In this document: piece by piece, positions 59,477 to 64,000 of the stretch
How the letters are laid out: the number at the start of each line of letters is the position of its first letter
Position numbering within the stretch: the first letter of the stretch is position 1
Source: Curtobacterium sp. MCBD17_032
GTDB taxonomy: Bacteria; Actinomycetota; Actinomycetes; Actinomycetales; Microbacteriaceae
Assembly (NCBI RefSeq): GCF_003234855.1
Contig: NZ_QKTO01000001.1
Coordinates: forward strand, 124,001 to 188,000
Length of the DNA stretch: 64,000 bases
Reading direction: 5' to 3'
The notes under the pieces: generated by a model
Told to the model about the DNA's origin: nothing
What the model saw: only the letters and a program-made list of their open reading frames with translations
The model's database searches: none
Made by a program: the position numbers and the translations under genes

Positions 59477-60574
59477 TCAGGACCGCGGCTCGACCGCCAC
59501 CGCCTCGGCGTCGACGTCGTCCTCGATCCCGGTGCCCGCGACGGCCGACGCGAACCCGCGCCGGTCCCGCGTCGCCCACACGCCGATGACCGCCGCCACC
59601 GCGAGCACGAACGCGAGCAGCCCGGAGAACGGCAACCCGCTGGCGACGAGCGCCGACCACCCGCCGGAGCCGAGCGCCCACCGCACGAGCCGAGCCGCGC
59701 CTCCCGGCACGGGCACCGGCCGGAGCCGCACGACGTGCTCACCGAAGGTCCGACCGGACACCAGGACGATGACGAGCTGCAGCGCGGGCGCCGCGAACGC
59801 GGCGGTGATGCCGAGCGCGGTCGCGAGCGGTCCGCCGTCCGGCACCCCGATCAGCTCGAGACCGACCGAGGTGACCGACGTGAGCAGCCCGGTGGTGAAC
59901 CAGATGGCGAGGACGTCGGCGAGGATGCCGAAGAACCGCCGGCCGGCCGTGACCGGTCGCGGCGCCCGGCTCTCCGCCGGCCGCGTCGAACCGGCGAGCA
60001 TGCCGACGACCGGCGCGAACAGGGTCCCGAGCAGCACGCCTGCGGTGTTCGCGATGAGGTCGTCGACGTCGAACAGTCGGTAGGCGCACGGGTACAGGAA
60101 CCAGTCGCCGGTGAGCTGCGTGAACTCGATGAGCAGCGACAGCACGAAGCCCGCGGCGCCACCGGCGAGGAGGCCCGCGACGAGCCGCCGACGGAGCACC
60201 GCGTGCCGGACGAGCGCACCGAGCGGCACGAACAGCAGCACGTTGAGGAGCACCTGCGCGACGGCGGGGTTGCCGAGCAGGGACCGCGGGCCGGTGATGC
60301 CGCCCTCGCGGGCGATGTCACCGACGAAGGTGAACGGCCGGAGCTGCGGCTGGGGATCGGCACGGCAGACGGCGGCGATGTCGTCCGGCAGCGGGAGGAG
60401 TGTGTAGGTCACGAGCGCGAGGGCGTAGACGAGCGTCCCGAACGCGAGCAGGCCGCGGCGGACGCCGAGCCGTCCGTGTCGCCGGTACTCGCGCGCGGCC
60501 CACGGGACGAGGCCGGCGACGGCGAGCACCGTGCCGAGGGCGAAGGCGATGACGCCGGGCAGGATCGATCCCAT
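59477..60574 (-). CDS. VanZ-like / RDD-family membrane protein
   Basis: The product has 365 residues. The N-terminal VanZ-like domain has VLLFVPLGALVRHAVLRRRL, SLLIEFTQL and FDVDDLIANTAGVLLG. The C-terminal part resembles an RDD domain, with RRFFGILADVLAIWFTTGLL and FGEHVVRLRPVPVP. About eight transmembrane helices are visible. VanZ-type proteins affect glycopeptide tolerance or envelope properties; this fusion is common in actinobacteria. It is convergent with radA. Confidence 0.85.
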   Translation of the reverse strand: MGSILPGVIAFALGTVLAVAGLVPWAAREYRRHGRLGVRRGLLAFGTLVYALALVTYTLLPLPDDIAAVCRADPQPQLRPFTFVGDIAREGGITGPRSLLGNPAVAQVLLNVLLFVPLGALVRHAVLRRRLVAGLLAGGAAGFVLSLLIEFTQLTGDWFLYPCAYRLFDVDDLIANTAGVLLGTLFAPVVGMLAGSTRPAESRAPRPVTAGRRFFGILADVLAIWFTTGLLTSVTSVGLELIGVPDGGPLATALGITAAFAAPALQLVIVLVSGRTFGEHVVRLRPVPVPGGAARLVRWALGSGGWSALVASGLPFSGLLAFVLAVAAVIGVWATRDRRGFASAVAGTGIEDDVDAEAVAVEPRS

Positions 60575-60617
60575 GGCCCGACGGTATCCGAGCGGGTCGC
60601 GGTCGGTCCGGGCGGCG

Positions 60618-61001
60618 CTACGCGCGCAGTGCCGCGAGCAGGTCGGCGGGCTCGGCCTGCATGGTGTGCGGGCCGGCGATGTCGAAGAACACGCCCTCGA
60701 GGGAGTCGAGGTGCGCCGCCAGGAACTCCTCGAGCCGCTCGGCGTCGTAGACCATGACCTGCCGGAGCTTCTCCCCCGGGACCATCGCGGTGTAGGCGTC
60801 GGCCGACGAGAAGAGCAGCAGGATGCGCTTGTCCGACCCCTCCCGGCCGAACACCCGGACCTGCATGTCCTTCTTCCCGGTGACGAGCCGCGGGACGATC
60901 ACGATGTCGTTGCGCAGGGCGTACGCGACCGCGGCCACGTCCTGCTTCGCGAGGGCCTCCTCGAGCTGTTCGCTCCGGAAGCGCTGTTCCTTCTGTGCCA
61001 T
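60618..61001 (-). CDS. SseB-like domain protein
   Basis: The product has 127 residues (a GTG one codon upstream, at 61004, is also possible). Segments FRSEQLEEALAKQD, VRVFGREGSDKRILLLFSSA and the C-terminal EFLAAHLDSLEGVFFDIAGP match the SseB N-terminal domain pattern of small actinobacterial proteins. Its molecular role is unknown. Confidence 0.65.
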   Translation of the reverse strand: MAQKEQRFRSEQLEEALAKQDVAAVAYALRNDIVIVPRLVTGKKDMQVRVFGREGSDKRILLLFSSADAYTAMVPGEKLRQVMVYDAERLEEFLAAHLDSLEGVFFDIAGPHTMQAEPADLLAALRA

Positions 61002-61044
61002 CACCCCTAGTCAAGCAGCCCGACGCTGCGCGCGGGGCGTCCGC

Positions 61045-61332
61045 TCAGGAGGCGCGACCCGCCTGGACGGCGTGTGTGCGGCACCGCAGGTCGGCGGTGA
61101 AGGCGTCGGTCTCCGGTGCCAGCTCGTCGTCCGGTGCTGACTGCACCAGCACACCGATCGCCGGCGCGAGGACGAAGCTCGACGTGGCGGTCATGCCGTA
61201 GTCGTCGACCGACGGGACGTCCACCCGGTCCGCGAGTCCGGACTGCGCGAGCGCCGTCGCGTAGTCCAGTACGGCGTACGCCGCCTCGTCGCTCGTCATG
61301 ACCGAGGCGACCCCGTAGATGAGGTACTTCAT
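61045..61332 (-). CDS. Small protein of unknown function, paralogue of the 427-762 gene
   Basis: The product has 95 residues starting MKYLIYGVASVMTSDEAAYA. It shares with its paralogue the TSDxAAxAVxxYA helix, VDVPSVDDYG, PAIGVLVQSAPDD and a following acidic stretch, but lacks the 16-residue acidic tail. No function is assigned. The neighbours on both sides (SseB-like protein, desaturase) are core genes. Confidence 0.7.
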   Translation of the reverse strand: MKYLIYGVASVMTSDEAAYAVLDYATALAQSGLADRVDVPSVDDYGMTATSSFVLAPAIGVLVQSAPDDELAPETDAFTADLRCRTHAVQAGRAS

Positions 61333-61526
61333 GGCCCAGCCCTTCGTCGATGGTCGTGACGCTACGCCGCGATGATCGGAGTCCAGCTCGCGATGATCCT
61401 GTAGGCGCACTCAGGCCACCCCTCGGGGTGAGAACTCAGCCAACGCCACTAGCTTCGGACCAATCGCAATCGCGGGAACTCTCGTTGTACGGCCGAAGGG
61501 CTGTTCCTGATGGGGAAGCAGCTTCC

Positions 61527-62633
61527 ATGCCGGCACCATCGCCCACCCTCTACCGACCGACCACCGCCCGGACCCCGGGAGCGCCGACACCGACGTCGAC
61601 GTACAAGGACCTGCTCGAGCGGGTCCGCACCGAAGGCCTGCTGGAACGCCGTGTCGGCTTCTACTGGGCCGTCTTCAGCGTCCTGACCGTCCTCACCGCC
61701 GCGACCTTCGTCGTGTCCGCCATGCTCGGGGCCTCCTGGTTCCAGCTCATCCCGGCCGCGGTGCTCGGTGTCCTCTTCACGCAGTTCGCGTTCCTCTCGC
61801 ACGAGGCCGCGCACCGCCAGATCTTCGCCTCCCGCAAGTGGAACGACCACGCGGGTCGCTGGCTCGGCGTCTTCGTCGTCGGCCTGTCCTACTCGTGGTG
61901 GATGAACAAGCACAACCGTCACCACGGCAACCCGAACACCATCGGCAAGGACCCGGACATCGCGCCGGACGGCGTCGTGTTCATCGAGGAGGACGCCGTC
62001 GAGCGTCGCGGACTCCTCCGCCGCCTCGCGATGGTCCAGGGGTGGGCGTTCTTCCCGCTCCTGACCCTCGAGGGCGCCAACCTGCACTGGCTCTCCATCC
62101 GCGCCGTCGTCACCGGCAAGGCCGCCAAGGGCACCCCGCAGGAGCGCCGGCTCGAGGCCGTCCTGCTCCTCGCCCGCTTCGGTCTGCTGGCCTGGTTCGT
62201 GTTCGCCGTGATGCCGCTCGGCATCGGGTTCGCCTTCCTCGGCGTCCAGATGGCGGTCTTCGGCGTCATGATGGGCGGGTCGTTCGCACCCAACCACAAG
62301 GGCATGCCGGTCATCGCCGAAGGTGCCAAGATCGATTTCTTCTCGCGCCAGGTCCGGACTTCCCGTAACATCACTGGTGGCGTGTGGGTGGACCACCTGC
62401 TCGGTGGCCTCAACCACCAGGCGGAGCACCACCTGTTCCCGAGCATGGCGCGGCCCAACCTGCGTCGTGCGAAGGCCCTCGTGCGTGAGCACTGCGAACA
62501 GCACGGGGTCCCGTACACGGAGACCACGATCTTCCGCTCCTACGGGATCGTCGTCCGGTACCTCAACCGGGTCGGTCTCGCAGCGCGCGACCCGTTCACC
62601 TGCCCGATGGTCAGTGCCTACCGATTGCACTGA
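61527..62633 (+). CDS. Membrane fatty-acid (acyl-CoA/acyl-lipid) desaturase
   Basis: The product has 368 residues. It introduces a double bond into membrane acyl chains using a di-iron centre. The three His boxes are HEAAHR, HNRHHG and NHQAEHH. Hydrophobic helix pairs surround residues 45-95 and 205-265. The ATG at 61527 has GGGGAAG upstream. It precedes the cold-shock gene by about 120 bp; desaturases and Csp proteins both serve cold adaptation, though co-regulation is not shown here. Confidence 0.93.
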   Translation: MPAPSPTLYRPTTARTPGAPTPTSTYKDLLERVRTEGLLERRVGFYWAVFSVLTVLTAATFVVSAMLGASWFQLIPAAVLGVLFTQFAFLSHEAAHRQIFASRKWNDHAGRWLGVFVVGLSYSWWMNKHNRHHGNPNTIGKDPDIAPDGVVFIEEDAVERRGLLRRLAMVQGWAFFPLLTLEGANLHWLSIRAVVTGKAAKGTPQERRLEAVLLLARFGLLAWFVFAVMPLGIGFAFLGVQMAVFGVMMGGSFAPNHKGMPVIAEGAKIDFFSRQVRTSRNITGGVWVDHLLGGLNHQAEHHLFPSMARPNLRRAKALVREHCEQHGVPYTETTIFRSYGIVVRYLNRVGLAARDPFTCPMVSAYRLH

Positions 62634-62755
62634 ACCTCTGATCTCCGTCGCCCCGCTCGATGCCGGGTGCCGCACACAACTCGATGGCAACGTCGTCGAA
62701 ACCCGCGGTGGTGGAATTCTCTCGCCGCGCACGTAAGAAAGTAAGGAACGCCGAA

Positions 62756-62962
62756 ATGGCAACTGGAACTGTCAAGTGGTTCAACAACGAAAAGGGCTTC
62801 GGCTTCATTGCGCCGGACGACGGCAGCGCTGACGTCTTCGCCCACTTCTCCGCGATCGGTGGCAACGGCTACAAGTCGCTCGAGGAGAACCAGAAGGTCG
62901 AATTCGAGATCACCGAAGGCCGCAAGGGCCCGCAGGCGGAGAACATCACCGTCATCGGCTGA
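62756..62962 (+). CDS. Cold-shock protein (CspA family)
   Basis: The product has 68 residues with a single OB-fold cold-shock domain. The N-terminus [20 protein letters not shown] contains RNP1 (KGFGFI), and RNP2 is VFAHF. It binds single-stranded RNA and DNA as an RNA chaperone. AAGGAA precedes the ATG. The ~120-nt upstream region has no coding sequence and may be a structured cold-shock 5' UTR, which I cannot confirm. Confidence 0.97.
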   Translation: MATGTVKWFNNEKGFGFIAPDDGSADVFAHFSAIGGNGYKSLEENQKVEFEITEGRKGPQAENITVIG

Positions 62963-62976
62963 CCTCGGTCATCGTG

Positions 62977-63015
62977 AGCGCCGGGTCGGAGGAGTCATCC
63001 TCCGGCCCGGCGCTT
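62977..63015 (+). terminator. Terminator after cspA
   Basis: AGCGCCGGG-T-CGGAGGA pairs with TCCTCCG-G-CCCGGCGCT around GTCA, a long stem with a single internal mismatch, followed by TCGTCG. Confidence 0.85.
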
Positions 63016-63060
63016 CGTCGTCGCGGGGCGCTACGCGACCTACTGATATGGTGACGTTCC

Positions 63061-63792
63061 ATGTCGAGCGGCTACGTCGTCTACGTGGACGAGAGCGGGG
63101 ACCACAGCCTCACGAGCATCAACGCGGACTTCCCGGTCTTCGTCCTCGCCTTCTGCGTCTTCCGCATCGATGTGTACGTGGACCGCGTCGTCCCCCTCAT
63201 GCAGCGCATCAAGTTCGACTTCTTCAACCACGACATGGTCGTGTTCCACGAGCGGGAGATCCGCAAGTCCCTGCCGCCCTTCGACGTCCTCCTGCGGTCC
63301 GACGTGCGGCAACGGTTCATGTCCCGGATCGACTCAGTCTTCGACGAGCGCTTCGGGGTCATCGCCACCGCCATCCGGAAACTCGAGTTCAAGGAGCGCG
63401 TCGGCGCTGACATCAGCCCGTACCACGTCGCGTTGGAGTACGGCCTCGAACGGGTCTTCCTCCAGCTGCAGCAGCGGGGTGTGGCCCGGCAGGAGACGGT
63501 CCTCGTGTTCGAGAGCCGCGGCAAGCGCGAAGACCGCGAACTCGAGGACGAGTTCGACCGCATCATGGCAACCACGAAGATGCGCGGTATGCCGGAGTCG
63601 TTCCGGTTCACCATCGCCAGCAAGCAGACGAACAGCTCAGGACTCCAGATCGCTGACTTGGTCGCGCGGCCGATCGGGACGCACCTCCTCCACCCAAAGC
63701 AACCCAACCGAGCGTGGGAGCGTGTCTTGGAACGCATGCCGAAGTCGCCCGCGGGCGACGTCCGAGGATGGGGGCTGAAGGTCTACCCCTGA
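63061..63792 (+). CDS. DUF3800 family protein
   Basis: The product has 243 residues. The N-terminal YVDESGDHSL and the C-terminal LQIADLVARPIG are the two signature motifs of DUF3800. The acidic residues (Asp9, Glu10 and Asp13 region and the late Asp) suggest an RNase-H-like fold, so nuclease activity is possible. Such genes are often found near mobile or defence DNA. No ribosome site is clear; transcription may start close to the ATG. Confidence 0.88.
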   Translation: MSSGYVVYVDESGDHSLTSINADFPVFVLAFCVFRIDVYVDRVVPLMQRIKFDFFNHDMVVFHEREIRKSLPPFDVLLRSDVRQRFMSRIDSVFDERFGVIATAIRKLEFKERVGADISPYHVALEYGLERVFLQLQQRGVARQETVLVFESRGKREDRELEDEFDRIMATTKMRGMPESFRFTIASKQTNSSGLQIADLVARPIGTHLLHPKQPNRAWERVLERMPKSPAGDVRGWGLKVYP

Positions 63793-63799
63793 CAGCGAA

Positions 63800-63823
63800 G
63801 ACCCCCGGACAGAGCCGGGGGTC
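63800..63823 (+). terminator. Terminator after the DUF3800 gene
   Basis: GACCCCCGG and CCGGGGGTC form a perfect 9-bp stem with loop ACAGAG. Confidence 0.85.
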
Positions 63824-63896
63824 GCACGCCGATCGGGCTTTCCCAATCCACTTGCACTAATGCTACCACCGGCTCGCGTGCACCGGCCGGCTTCCG

Positions 63897-64000
63897 TCAC
63901 TCCAGCACGAACTGCACCGACTCCGCCGACTCGATCTCCCCCACCGCGACCTGCAGGTGGTAGCTCGCCCCGCCCGCCGGCACGGCCGCCCGTGCGGCGT
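63897..64000 (-). CDS. 3' end of a minus-strand gene (cut by window edge)
   Basis: Reading inward from the edge gives AGGASYHLQVAVGEIESAES then VQFVLE and TGA. Codon use and third-position GC fit a coding region. Too little is present to identify it; a beta-rich C-terminal domain is suggested. Confidence 0.55.
   Translation of the reverse strand, partial: AARAAVPAGGASYHLQVAVGEIESAESVQFVLE

Noticed and set aside
1-64000. CRISPR array or cas genes
   Set aside because: No regularly spaced repeat series and no Cas signature were seen on either strand.

Overview
The window is high-GC DNA with short intergenic gaps and frequent GTG starts. The fatty-acid desaturase, RadA, cold-shock protein, RsbW-like kinase and Lsr2-type domain together suggest an actinobacterium, most likely a member of the Microbacteriaceae such as Curtobacterium. 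The genus is an inference; the sequence holds no rRNA or other decisive marker.

Layout. Positions 1-7458 and 56766-64000 look like core chromosome. The left part has an AraC-type regulator (cut by the window edge), MsrA, an RsbW-like anti-sigma kinase, an MTA/SAH nucleosidase, a flavin amine oxidase, and an MFS exporter divergent from its TetR regulator. The right part has tRNA-Ser(CGA), an SGNH hydrolase, RadA, a VanZ/RDD membrane protein, an SseB-like protein, a fatty-acid desaturase, CspA and a DUF3800 protein.

Between them lies about 49.3 kb of accessory DNA that reads as one transposon-like island. Its ends (7468-7484 and 56749-56765) are 17-bp inverted repeats with one mismatch. They are flanked by an identical 8-bp direct repeat, TGTGGCGG, which is the 3' end of the tRNA-Ser gene on the other strand. 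Removing the island rejoins the tRNA with a rho-independent terminator that is now 49 kb away. At the right end sit a DDE-type transposase-like gene (54729-56672), overlapping an upstream gene for a degenerate tyrosine-recombinase-like protein, plus a second, shorter paralogue of the latter (51745-52596) and a small HTH gene.

Island cargo, left to right: an XRE regulator; a two-gene unit of unknown function; a possible HEPN protein; a zinc-ribbon protein; a tightly packed seven-gene operon (14420-18796) built from repeated copies of two protein families, one copy fused to an MbcA/ParS/Xre-like region; an ABC exporter with a GT1 glycosyltransferase; a TetR-controlled membrane protein; flavin- and NAD(P)-dependent enzymes; a second glycosyltransferase; a wrecked response regulator and FtsX permease separated by a partial IS3 element; an SDR, a quinone oxidoreductase, a Na+/H+ antiporter and a topoisomerase IB; a hydrolase, an acetoacetate-decarboxylase-like protein and an MBL-fold gene broken by a nonsense codon; a RecQ-like helicase; an ArsR/DJ-1/SDR cluster; and a large LAL-type LuxR regulator.

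Five of the metabolic genes (starts at 28229, 35829, 41957, 42302 and 43235) share an 18-bp operator-like motif, TACGTCANNTGACGGATG, in the same orientation 44-96 bp upstream. This suggests one regulon, perhaps controlled by the LAL regulator encoded nearby. Several fragments (AraC tail, Lsr2 tail, LuxR tail fused to an SDR start, duplicated small-protein tail, two IS3 remnants) show repeated recombination.
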